Below, in pieces: positions 56,529-64,000 of a DNA stretch of 64,000 nt. This DNA is from Xanthobacter flavus (GTDB taxonomy: Bacteria; Pseudomonadota; Alphaproteobacteria; Rhizobiales; Xanthobacteraceae). How positions within the stretch are numbered: the stretch's first letter is position 1; the number at the start of each line of letters is the position of its first letter. The notes under the pieces were generated by a model. That model worked only from the letters and a program-made list of their open reading frames with translations. It made no database searches and had not been told where the DNA came from. Both the position numbers and the translations under genes were made by a program. The DNA lies in contig NZ_JAGGML010000001.1 of NCBI RefSeq assembly GCF_017875275.1, forward strand, positions 2,873,001 through 2,937,000. Direction: 5' to 3'.

Positions 56529-58096
56529 GCATCCTGCTCGAACGCCTCGAAGGAAAGCCGGTGGCCTGCCGCGTGGTCCTGAAGGACCTCGCCGCCACCA
56601 CCCGCTTGGCCGCCCTCATCGCCAGCTGGTTCGGGGGCAAGGACACCATCACGCTCACCGGCGACCTCGGCGCCGGCAAGACGGAGCTGGCCCGCGCGCT
56701 GATCCGCGCCTTCGCCGATGATCCCGGCGTGGACGTGCCGAGCCCCACCTTCCCGATCCTGATCTCCTACGATTTCCCGCGCGGCCGGGTGGTCCACGCC
56801 GACCTCTACCGCATCCAGGAACCGGACGAGCTGGACGAGCTGGGTTGGGACGAGATGCGCGAGAACGCGCTGCTCATGGTGGAATGGCCCGAGCGCGCCG
56901 AGGAGCGCCTGCCGGCCGACCGCCTCGACGTGGCGCTCTATCTTGCCGCCGGCACGCGGGACGCCGCCGATCTCGGCCCGGAGGCGCGCATCGCCATCGT
57001 CACCGGCTACGGCAGCTTCGGCGCGCGGCTCGACCGGCTGATGATCGCGCAATCGCTCATCGAGCAGAGCGGCTTCGCCGAGGCGGCGCACCGCTTCCTG
57101 CAGGGTGACGCCTCCGCCCGCTCCTACAGCCGCCTCGTGCTCGGCGACCGCTCCGCCATCGTCATGAACGCGCCGCGCCAGCCGGACGGGCCACCGCTGA
57201 AGCGCGGCCTGCCCTACAGCCAGCTCGTGCATCTGGCGGAAGACGTGAAGCCCTTCGTCGCCATGGACCGGGCCCTGCTGGCGCAGGGGCTCTCCGCACC
57301 GCTGATCTATTCGGCGGATCTGGAGGCGGGCATTCTCGTGCTGGAGGACCTCGGCTCCCAGTTCGTGGTGGCCGGCACCCCGCCCGCCCCGGTGCCGGAG
57401 CGCTATCGCCTCGCGGTGGAGGTGCTAGCCACCCTGCACAGCCGCCCCTTGCCGCGCACGCTGAACATCGCGCCACGGGTGGAGCGGGCGCTGCCGTCCT
57501 ACGACGTCGCCGCCATGCTCACCGAGATTGACCTGATGCTGGACTGGTATCTGCCGTCCCGCGGCATCCGGCTCGACGGCGTGGTGCGGGAGGAGTTCCG
57601 CCTGCTGTGGCGCAGCGCGCTCAACTCCGCCATGGCGGAGCCGCCCACCTGGGTGCTGCGCGACTACCACTCGCCCAATCTCATCTGGCTGCCCCACCGC
57701 GAGGGCCTGCGCCGCATCGGCCTCATCGATTTCCAGGACGCGGTGATGGGGCCGGCGGCCTATGACGTGGTTTCGCTGGCGCAGGACGCGCGGGTGGACG
57801 TGCCGGAGGAGCTGGAGATCGATCTGGTGCGCCGCTACGTGGCGCTGCGGGGCGAGGCGGACCCCACCTTCGACCCGCGCGGCTTCTCCCGCACCTACGC
57901 GCTGATGGGCGCCCAGCGGGCCAGCAAGATCCTCGGCATCTTCACCCGCCTCAACGATCGCGACGGCAAGCCACACTATCTGAAGCACCTGCCGCGCATC
58001 CGCCGCTACCTCGCCCGGTGCCTCGCCCATGAGGAACTGGGCTCGCTGCGCATGTGGTATGAGGCCGTGCTGCCATCGAAGGATCTTTCCGCGTGA
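56525..58096 (+). CDS. tsaE: Bifunctional TsaE ATPase / AmgK-like sugar phosphotransferase fusion
   Basis: A 523-aa two-domain protein. Residues 1-155 are TsaE, with the P-loop TGDLGAGKTELAR and the SPTFPIL and HADLYR motifs; TsaE drives the t6A tRNA-modification complex with TsaD. Residues 180-523 form an APH-like kinase (DYHSPNLIW catalytic loop, GLIDFQDAVMGP metal site) of the AmgK type, which phosphorylates MurNAc/GlcNAc at the anomeric carbon. With the next gene, murU-like, it forms a peptidoglycan recycling pair. The fusion is known in alphaproteobacteria. The upstream continuation of this frame is a shadow of the kinase gene. Confidence 0.93.
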   Translation: MSILLERLEGKPVACRVVLKDLAATTRLAALIASWFGGKDTITLTGDLGAGKTELARALIRAFADDPGVDVPSPTFPILISYDFPRGRVVHADLYRIQEPDELDELGWDEMRENALLMVEWPERAEERLPADRLDVALYLAAGTRDAADLGPEARIAIVTGYGSFGARLDRLMIAQSLIEQSGFAEAAHRFLQGDASARSYSRLVLGDRSAIVMNAPRQPDGPPLKRGLPYSQLVHLAEDVKPFVAMDRALLAQGLSAPLIYSADLEAGILVLEDLGSQFVVAGTPPAPVPERYRLAVEVLATLHSRPLPRTLNIAPRVERALPSYDVAAMLTEIDLMLDWYLPSRGIRLDGVVREEFRLLWRSALNSAMAEPPTWVLRDYHSPNLIWLPHREGLRRIGLIDFQDAVMGPAAYDVVSLAQDARVDVPEELEIDLVRRYVALRGEADPTFDPRGFSRTYALMGAQRASKILGIFTRLNDRDGKPHYLKHLPRIRRYLARCLAHEELGSLRMWYEAVLPSKDLSA

Positions 58097-58875
58097 CCGC
58101 TGCCCCCGCCACGCTCGTTGACGCGCCCGCCGCCGGAACCGTCCGGATCGATGCCGCCCGAATCACCACCGCCATGGTGCTCGCCGCCGGCCTCGGCACC
58201 CGCATGCGGCCGCTCACCGACACCCGCCCGAAGCCGCTGGTGGTGGTGGAGGGGCGCGCGCTGGTGGACCATGTGCTGGATCGTGTCGCTGCCGCGGGCA
58301 TTCCGCGCGCCATCGTCAATCTGCACCACCATGCGGACATGCTGGAAGCGCATCTCAAGGCCCGCGCCGGCGCGCCCGAGATCATCCTCTCCGACGAGCG
58401 CGGCCTGCTGCTGGAGACCGGCGGCGGCGTGCGCAAGGCGCTGCCGCTGATCGGCGCGGAGCCTTTCCTCGTCATCAATTCCGACACCATCTGGATCGAG
58501 GGCATGCGCCCCAACCTCGTGCGGCTCATGGAGCAGTTCGATCCCGAGCGCATGGACGCGCTGCTGCTGCTGGCCTCCGCCGCCCATTCCATCGGCTATG
58601 ACGGCATGGGCGACTTCCAGATGGACAAGCTCGGCCGGCTGGAGCGCCGGGGCGAGCGCACCATCGCCCCCTTCGTCTATGCCGGCGCCGCCATCCTGAA
58701 GCCGGAGCTGTTCGACGATGCGCCGGAGGGGGCCTTCTCGCTCAACCGCGTGTTCGATCGCGCGGCGGCGGCGGAGCGGCTGTTCGGCTTGCGGCTCGAC
58801 GGCATCTGGATGCATGTGGGCACACCCGACGCCATCGCCCTGGCCGAGGAGGCTATCGAGCGGTCGAGCGATTGA
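58093..58875 (+). CDS. murU: MurU-like MurNAc-1-phosphate uridylyltransferase
   Basis: A 260-aa nucleotidyltransferase with AAGLGTRMRPLT and the RPKPLV lysine motif, SDERGLLLETGGG and a C-terminal AFSLNRVFDRAAA segment. MurU converts MurNAc-alpha-1-phosphate to UDP-MurNAc, which bypasses de novo synthesis and the fosfomycin-sensitive MurA step. The GTG start overlaps the AmgK-type gene stop (GTGA), supporting the pathway assignment; another hexose-1-phosphate as substrate is possible. Confidence 0.88.
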   Translation: MTAAPATLVDAPAAGTVRIDAARITTAMVLAAGLGTRMRPLTDTRPKPLVVVEGRALVDHVLDRVAAAGIPRAIVNLHHHADMLEAHLKARAGAPEIILSDERGLLLETGGGVRKALPLIGAEPFLVINSDTIWIEGMRPNLVRLMEQFDPERMDALLLLASAAHSIGYDGMGDFQMDKLGRLERRGERTIAPFVYAGAAILKPELFDDAPEGAFSLNRVFDRAAAAERLFGLRLDGIWMHVGTPDAIALAEEAIERSSD

Positions 58876-58908
58876 GGTTTTTCCTCTGGCGGGACTGGGA
58901 GTGAAGCC

Positions 58909-61900
58909 GTGCCGCGCGTGCTGACCATTCCGCCCTCCGCGCCCTTCCTGCCGGTGCTCGCGCGCGCCTTGCTCGATGGCGCGCTGGTGGAAGGATTCGC
59001 CCCGCGTCACGATCCGCTGGCGCTGGCCAGCGCCACCGTCTTCCTGCCTACCCGCCGCGCTGGGCGCCTGTTTGCAGAGGCGCTGCTGGAGGCGTCCGGC
59101 GGAACGGCGCTGCTGCTGCCGCGCATCGTGCCCCTTGGCGACGTGGACGAGGATGCGCTCGCCTTCTCCGAGGACGCCCCGGTGCTGGCCGCACCCCACG
59201 CCATCGCGCCGGTGCATCGCCGGCTCGTGCTGGCGCGGCTGGTCGCGCACTGGCGTGACACGCTCTCGAAGACGGTGGAGCGGGAGGCGGTCGCCGCCGG
59301 CACCGCTTCCACCTTTGCCCTCGCGGATGCGCTGGGCTCCTTGTTCGACGATCTCACCACCGCCGGCCTCGGCGTCGAGCGCATGGACGGGCTCGTGCCG
59401 GACGAGCTGGACCGTTATTTCAAGGTGGGGCTGGATTTCGTGCGCATCGCCCGGCGTGCCTTCTCCGCCTATCTGGCGGAGGAGGGGCTGGTGGAGCCCG
59501 CCGCCCGCCGCGACGCGCTGGTGGATGCGGAGGCGCGCCGCCTCATCGCGCTGGGCACGGCGGCCGGGCCGGTGATCGCCGCCGGTTCCACCGGCTCCAT
59601 GCCGGCCACCGCGCGCCTGCTGAAGGCCATCGCCAGCCTGCCCCATGGCGCCGTGGTGCTGCCGGGGCTGGACCTCGACCTCGATGCGCCGTCCTTCGAC
59701 CGGCTCGCCGATCCGGTGCTCGGCGCGCCCGACCATCCGCAATACGGCCTCGCCCGCCTGCTCGGCACGCTCGGGGTGGAGCGGGGGGAGGTGATCCCGC
59801 TGGCGCCGCCGGCCCCGTTCGGTCGCGAGCGGCTGATGGGCGAGGCGTTGCGGCAGGCGGAGACGACCGACCTCTGGGCGACCCTTGCCGACCGCCTGCC
59901 GGCGGACGCTCTCGCCGCCGCCATGGCCGGCATCAGCGTCGTGGAGGCCGACGATCCGCGCGCCGAGGCGCTGGCCATCGCGCTCCTGCTGCGCGACAGC
60001 CTGGAGCGACCGGGCGAGACGGCGGCCCTCGTTACCCCGGACCGCGATCTCGCCCGGCGGGTGGCGGCGGAGATGGCGCGCTTCGGCGTGGCGCTGGATG
60101 ATTCCGCCGGCACGCCGCTGGCCGATGCCCCGGCCGGGCGCCTCGCCGGCCTGCTGGTGACGGCGGCGGCGGAAGCGCTGGCGCCGGTGCCGCTGTTTGC
60201 CCTCCTCACCCATCCCCGGGCGCGCTTCGGCCTCGATGGGCACGGCAAGGCCGAAGCTGTGGCCGCGCTGGAGCTGGCGGCCCTGCGCGGACCACGCCCT
60301 GCTGCCGGCATCGCCGGGCTTCGCGCGGCGCTGGATGCGCACGATCCCGAGGGCTACCGCCGCTCCGATCCGCGCAGCCGCATCGACGGTCCGGCCATCG
60401 CCGCCGCGCGCGATCTGGTGCAGCGGCTGGAGGGCGCGCTCGGCCCGCTGCTAGCGATCGGCGACCGGCACGGCGCGGTGCCGCTCGCGGAACTGGTCGC
60501 CGCCCATCGCGCCGCCGTGGAGGCCGCCGCCGGCCGGCTCGATCCCGAGGCCGAGGATGCGGCCACGGCCGCGCTGGCCCGGACCTTCCAGACGCTGGAA
60601 AGCGCCGCCGGCGACGGCCCCGCCCTCGACCTCTCCTCTTATGCCGACGCGGCGGGCGCGCTCTTCTCCGACACCATGGTGCGCCCGCATGCGGAGCCCC
60701 ATGCGCGCATCCGCATCCTCGGCCCGCTGGAGGCGCGCCTCGTCCATGTGGACCGCATGGTGCTGGGCGGTCTGGTGGAGGGCTCCTGGCCGACCATTCC
60801 CGAGACCGACCCATGGCTCAGCCGCCCGATGCGGGCGCAACTGGGGCTTGATCTGCCGGAGCGGCGCATCGGCCTGTCCGCCCACGATTTCGCGCAAGGC
60901 TTCGGCGCGCGCGAGCTGGTGCTCAGCTTCGCCGCCAAGGTGGGCGGCACCCAGAGCGTGCCCTCCCGCTTCGTGCAGCGGCTGAAGACCGTGGCGGGGG
61001 AGGCCGAGTGGGGCGCCGCCCGCGCGCGCGGCGCCCGTTTCGTCCGCGCCGCCCGAAGGCTGGACGAGGCGCCGGCCGTGCCCCGCGCCACCCGCCCCGC
61101 GCCCGCCCCGCCGCTGGAGCTGCGCCCGCGCCGGCTCTCGGTGACGGAGATCGAGACGTTCCTGCGCGATCCCTATTCCATCTATGCCCGCCACGTTCTC
61201 GGCCTGTCCCCGCTGGACGACCTCGACGCCCCCCCGGGCGGGGCGGAGCGGGGAATGGCGCTGCACGAGGCGGTGGGCCGCTTCACCACCGCCTTCCCGG
61301 ACGAACTGCCCCCCGACGCGCTGGCGCGGCTGATCGAGGAAGGCGCCCGCGCCTTCGCCCCGCTGAAGGCATTCCCGGCCGAGCATGCTTTGTGGTGGGC
61401 GCGGTTCGAGCGGGCGGCGGCCTTCCTCGTCGCTTTCGAGCGCGAGCGGCGGGCGCATCTCGACCGCATCGTCGCCGAGACGAAGGGAAGTCTGGACATT
61501 CCGCTCGCCGCCTCCACCTTCCGCCTCACCGGGCGCGCCGACCGCATCGAGATCAAGCGCGACGGCACGCTCGCCATCATCGACTACAAGACCGGCACCG
61601 CGCCGAGTGCGAAACAGGCCGCCTCCCTCTCCCCGCAACTGCCGCTCGAAGCGGCCATGGCTGCGCGCGGCGGGTTCGAGGGTGTGCCCGGGGCGCCGGT
61701 CGAGGAACTGACCTATGTGGAGCTGAAGGGCGGGGCCGAGGGCGGCGCGGAAAAGCCGGTGAAGGTGAAGGACCGCTCCACCCACGATCTCGCCGAGGAT
61801 GCCCTCGCCGGCCTCGAAGGCCTCCTGAAGGCGTTCGAGAATTTGGCGCAGGGCTATCGCTCCCTCGCCGCGCCGCAATGGTCCGGCCGCTATGGGGATT

Positions 61901-61956
61901 ACGACCACCTCGCCCGCGTGCGCGAATGGGCGCTGGCCGGGGAGGAAAGCGAATGA
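58909..61956 (+). CDS. addB: Double-strand-break repair protein AddB (alphaproteobacterial type)
   Basis: A 1015-aa subunit of the AddAB helicase-nuclease. The N-terminal region has a degenerate ATPase site (VFLPTRRAGRLF, no GKT), so this half is probably a structural/Chi-reading module. The C-terminal RecB-type PD-(D/E)xK nuclease has LTGRADRIEIKRDG and IIDYKTG (about 865-895). The whole protein contains no cysteine, so the Fe-S staple of the Bacillus AddB nuclease cannot form. GTG start. ATGA overlap with addA. Confidence 0.93.
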   Translation: MPRVLTIPPSAPFLPVLARALLDGALVEGFAPRHDPLALASATVFLPTRRAGRLFAEALLEASGGTALLLPRIVPLGDVDEDALAFSEDAPVLAAPHAIAPVHRRLVLARLVAHWRDTLSKTVEREAVAAGTASTFALADALGSLFDDLTTAGLGVERMDGLVPDELDRYFKVGLDFVRIARRAFSAYLAEEGLVEPAARRDALVDAEARRLIALGTAAGPVIAAGSTGSMPATARLLKAIASLPHGAVVLPGLDLDLDAPSFDRLADPVLGAPDHPQYGLARLLGTLGVERGEVIPLAPPAPFGRERLMGEALRQAETTDLWATLADRLPADALAAAMAGISVVEADDPRAEALAIALLLRDSLERPGETAALVTPDRDLARRVAAEMARFGVALDDSAGTPLADAPAGRLAGLLVTAAAEALAPVPLFALLTHPRARFGLDGHGKAEAVAALELAALRGPRPAAGIAGLRAALDAHDPEGYRRSDPRSRIDGPAIAAARDLVQRLEGALGPLLAIGDRHGAVPLAELVAAHRAAVEAAAGRLDPEAEDAATAALARTFQTLESAAGDGPALDLSSYADAAGALFSDTMVRPHAEPHARIRILGPLEARLVHVDRMVLGGLVEGSWPTIPETDPWLSRPMRAQLGLDLPERRIGLSAHDFAQGFGARELVLSFAAKVGGTQSVPSRFVQRLKTVAGEAEWGAARARGARFVRAARRLDEAPAVPRATRPAPAPPLELRPRRLSVTEIETFLRDPYSIYARHVLGLSPLDDLDAPPGGAERGMALHEAVGRFTTAFPDELPPDALARLIEEGARAFAPLKAFPAEHALWWARFERAAAFLVAFERERRAHLDRIVAETKGSLDIPLAASTFRLTGRADRIEIKRDGTLAIIDYKTGTAPSAKQAASLSPQLPLEAAMAARGGFEGVPGAPVEELTYVELKGGAEGGAEKPVKVKDRSTHDLAEDALAGLEGLLKAFENLAQGYRSLAAPQWSGRYGDYDHLARVREWALAGEESE

Positions 61957-64000
61957 GCGGCGCCACTCCTCTCGCCACCGGCCCCAAGGCGGAAGCCACC
62001 CGCCGCCAGTCGGACGCGTCGCACCCCGCCGTGTCCGCCTGGGTTTCGGCCAATGCCGGCTCGGGCAAGACCCACGTGCTGGCGCGGCGCGTCATCCGCC
62101 TCCTGCTCGCCGGCACGCCGCCGGGGCGCATCCTGTGCCTCACCTATACCAAGGCGGCGGCGGCCAACATGGCGAACCGCGTGCTTGCCATCCTCGGCCG
62201 CTGGGCGCGCATGGATGACGCCGCGCTCGATGCCGCCATCGCCGAGACCGTGGGCGAGCCGGCGGACGCCGCGCTGCGCGCCCGGGCGCGCCGGCTGTTC
62301 GCGGCGGCGCTGGAGACGCCGGGCGGGCTGAAGATCCAGACCATCCACGCCTTCTGCGGCGGCCTATTGCATCGCTTCCCGTTCGAGGCGGACGTGGCGG
62401 CCGGCTTCCGCGAGCTGGACGAGGTGGCCCGGCGCGAATTGATGGCCCGCATCCGCGCCGACCTCGTGGTGGCGGCGAGCCTTGCCCCCGTATCCCCGGC
62501 CGGCGAGGCGCTGGCGCGGCTGACGGAGGAAATGTCCGATAGCGGCCTCACCAGCCTCATCGAGGCGGCGGTGGCGCTGCGTGCGCGCATCCTGCCCCTA
62601 GGCGACACCCCCGCCGCCCGCCGCGTCGCCGTGGCGCGGGCACTGGGGCTTCCGGCGGGGCTCACGGTTGCCGATGTGGAAGCCGGGATGCTGGCGAGCC
62701 CGCATCTGCCGCGCTCCGAATGGGAGAGCGTGGCGGCGACGCTCGCCACCTCCGACAAGGCCACCGACCGCAAGCGCGCCGACGACCTCGCGGCCGCCGC
62801 CTCGGCGGGCGATGACGCCTCGGCCCTTGTCGCCTATCGCGGCGTATTCTTCGGCTCGGATGGCCCGCGCTCGGACAAGAATCTCCTCACCAAGGGCATG
62901 GGCACGCGCGAGCCGGACCTGCTCGCCCGCTTCACCGCCGAGCGCGACCGGCTCGCGGGGCTCGACGACCGGCTCAAGGCCGCCTGGACGCTGGAGCGCA
63001 CCGGCGCGGCCCTCACCCTCGGCGCCGAAGCCTGCCGCCGCTACGAGGCGGAGAAGGCGGCGCGGGGCCTGCTCGATTTCGACGACCTCATCACCAAGGC
63101 GGCGGCGCTGCTCGCCGAGCAGCCGACCTTCGTGCAGTTCAAGCTCGACCAGGGCATCGACCACATTCTCGTGGACGAGGCACAGGATACGAGCCCCGAG
63201 CAGTGGAAGGTGGTGGAGGGCCTCGCCTCCGACTTCTTCTCCGGCGCAGGCGCGCGGGCGGGCGTGACGCGCACCATCTTCGTGGTGGGCGACGAGAAGC
63301 AGTCCATCTTCTCCTTCCAGGGCGCCGATCCGCGCGCCTTCGGCGCCATGCGCGCGACCTTCGAGCGCAAGGTGGGGGCGGAGGGCTTCCGCCGGGTGGA
63401 ACTGCCCCACTCCTTCCGTTCGGCGCCGGGCGTGCTGGAGGCGGTGGACGCCATCTTCAAGAGCGCCGATGCGCATGCGGGGCTTACGCTGGATGGGGTG
63501 GGCCCCGTCCACGCCGCCATCCGCGCCGATGCGCCCGCCCTGGTGGAGATCTGGCCCACCACCGTGCCCGAACCCCATCCCGAGCCCGACAATTGGCGCC
63601 GGCCGCTGGACGAGGTGCCCACCGACGATCCCGTCAGCCGGCTTGCCGCGCGCATCGCGAGCTTCATCCAGGCGGGTATCGCGAACGGCCTCGCCATGCC
63701 CTCCCGTGACGGGCGGCCCATGCGGGCCGGCGATGTTCTGGTGCTGGTGCGCCGGCGCGGGCGGGTGTTCGAGGCGGTCATCCGCGCGCTGAAGGAATTG
63801 AAGGACCCGCGCGTGCAGGTGGCCGGCGCGGACCGGCTCGTGGTGCCCGAGCACATCGCCGCCCTCGATTTGATGGCGCTGGGCGATGCGCTGCTCTCGC
63901 CGCACGACGATCTCTCGCTCGCGTCCGTGCTGAAAAGCCCGCTGTTCGGCTTCACCGACGACGATCTCATGCGCCTGTGCCCGCAGCGCAAGGGGACGCT
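61953..64000 (+). CDS. addA: Double-strand-break repair helicase AddA, 5' part (truncated by window end)
   Basis: The first 682 codons of a UvrD-like superfamily 1 helicase/nuclease. Visible motifs: Walker A SANAGSGKTHVLARR (about 31-45), motif Ia CLTYTKAAAANM, IQTIHAFCGGLLHRFPFEA, Walker B ILVDEAQDTSPEQW (about 408-421), motif III VVGDEKQSIFSFQGA and motif IV LPHSFRSAPGVL. The C-terminal helicase motifs V-VI and the nuclease domain lie beyond the window. ATG overlaps the addB stop (ATGA). Confidence 0.95.
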   Translation, partial: MSGATPLATGPKAEATRRQSDASHPAVSAWVSANAGSGKTHVLARRVIRLLLAGTPPGRILCLTYTKAAAANMANRVLAILGRWARMDDAALDAAIAETVGEPADAALRARARRLFAAALETPGGLKIQTIHAFCGGLLHRFPFEADVAAGFRELDEVARRELMARIRADLVVAASLAPVSPAGEALARLTEEMSDSGLTSLIEAAVALRARILPLGDTPAARRVAVARALGLPAGLTVADVEAGMLASPHLPRSEWESVAATLATSDKATDRKRADDLAAAASAGDDASALVAYRGVFFGSDGPRSDKNLLTKGMGTREPDLLARFTAERDRLAGLDDRLKAAWTLERTGAALTLGAEACRRYEAEKAARGLLDFDDLITKAAALLAEQPTFVQFKLDQGIDHILVDEAQDTSPEQWKVVEGLASDFFSGAGARAGVTRTIFVVGDEKQSIFSFQGADPRAFGAMRATFERKVGAEGFRRVELPHSFRSAPGVLEAVDAIFKSADAHAGLTLDGVGPVHAAIRADAPALVEIWPTTVPEPHPEPDNWRRPLDEVPTDDPVSRLAARIASFIQAGIANGLAMPSRDGRPMRAGDVLVLVRRRGRVFEAVIRALKELKDPRVQVAGADRLVVPEHIAALDLMALGDALLSPHDDLSLASVLKSPLFGFTDDDLMRLCPQRKGT

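Noticed and set aside
54185..58096. A 1303-codon reading of the TsaE fusion
   Set aside because: The upstream part is the +1 frame of the histidine kinase gene. The ATGA overlap at 56525 gives the normal fusion length.

Overview
The window is high-GC, densely packed chromosomal DNA. Gene content and order point to an alphaproteobacterium of the Hyphomicrobiales, most likely Xanthobacteraceae (Xanthobacter, Azorhizobium, Ancylobacter or relatives). The main pointers are a CcrM-type GANTC methyltransferase, divergent tsaD-gpsA and hemC-hemD-Mic60-hemY blocks, a TsaE-phosphotransferase fusion followed by murU-addB-addA, a mutY-DUF721-dsbA block, and CIRCE-controlled groESL. The assignment rests on recalled gene order and was not checked by a search. 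I see no phage, insertion sequence or CRISPR array. Nearly all of the many overlapping ORFs on the opposite strand are GC-driven shadows.

Layout. 0-1.4 kb: a metallophosphoesterase and tRNA-Ala(CGC). 1.4-6.4 kb: an RND efflux operon (DUF2892 protein, adaptor, permease) divergent from an ArsR-family regulator that resembles the persulfide sensors SqrR/BigR in its cysteine spacing and its operator. 6.7-10.5 kb: an acetaldehyde-type aldehyde dehydrogenase divergent from an AcoR-like sigma-54 activator, with a sigma-54 promoter and TGTCGC/GCGACA palindromes between them. 10.5-14 kb: two 114-bp palindromic repeats, a TrmH-type methyltransferase overlapping a LacI regulator, and a divergent beta-hydroxyacid dehydrogenase with a LacI-type operator. 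14-20.4 kb: Hsp20, CcrM, MutY, a DciA-like protein, a Tat-exported DsbA, a 34-bp tandem repeat, a tautomerase and a LysR regulator. 20.4-26 kb: a copper-handling pair (YcnI-PCuAC fusion and a DUF2946-like protein), SelO and groESL. 26-31.6 kb: a lipoprotein, glutaminase, and a TonB receptor overlapping a PepSY membrane protein. 31.6-41.2 kb: lepA, hemY, a Mic60-like protein, hemD, hemC, tsaD and gpsA. 41.2-43.9 kb: repeats, a cysteine-cluster protein, an ABM-domain protein, an EVE protein and a methyltransferase.

43.9-51.4 kb is the most unusual block: a six-gene operon related to hydrogenase-4/complex I (HyfB, C, E, F, G, I-like). Its large subunit lacks the [NiFe] cysteines, no NuoI/HyfH ferredoxin-type subunit is present, and a short XRE regulator sits one base upstream of the first gene. 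This fits the energy-converting hydrogenase-related (Ehr) type of complex, whose electron donor and acceptor cannot be read from the sequence. Next come a PadR regulator with a Gly/His-rich head, XerC and a VOC protein. The window ends in a tightly overlapped run: PAS histidine kinase, TsaE-sugar kinase fusion, MurU, AddB and a truncated AddA.

Analysis was by eye. Starts were moved inward wherever a ribosome binding site, a family start or an overlap supported it, and each such choice is stated in the entry.
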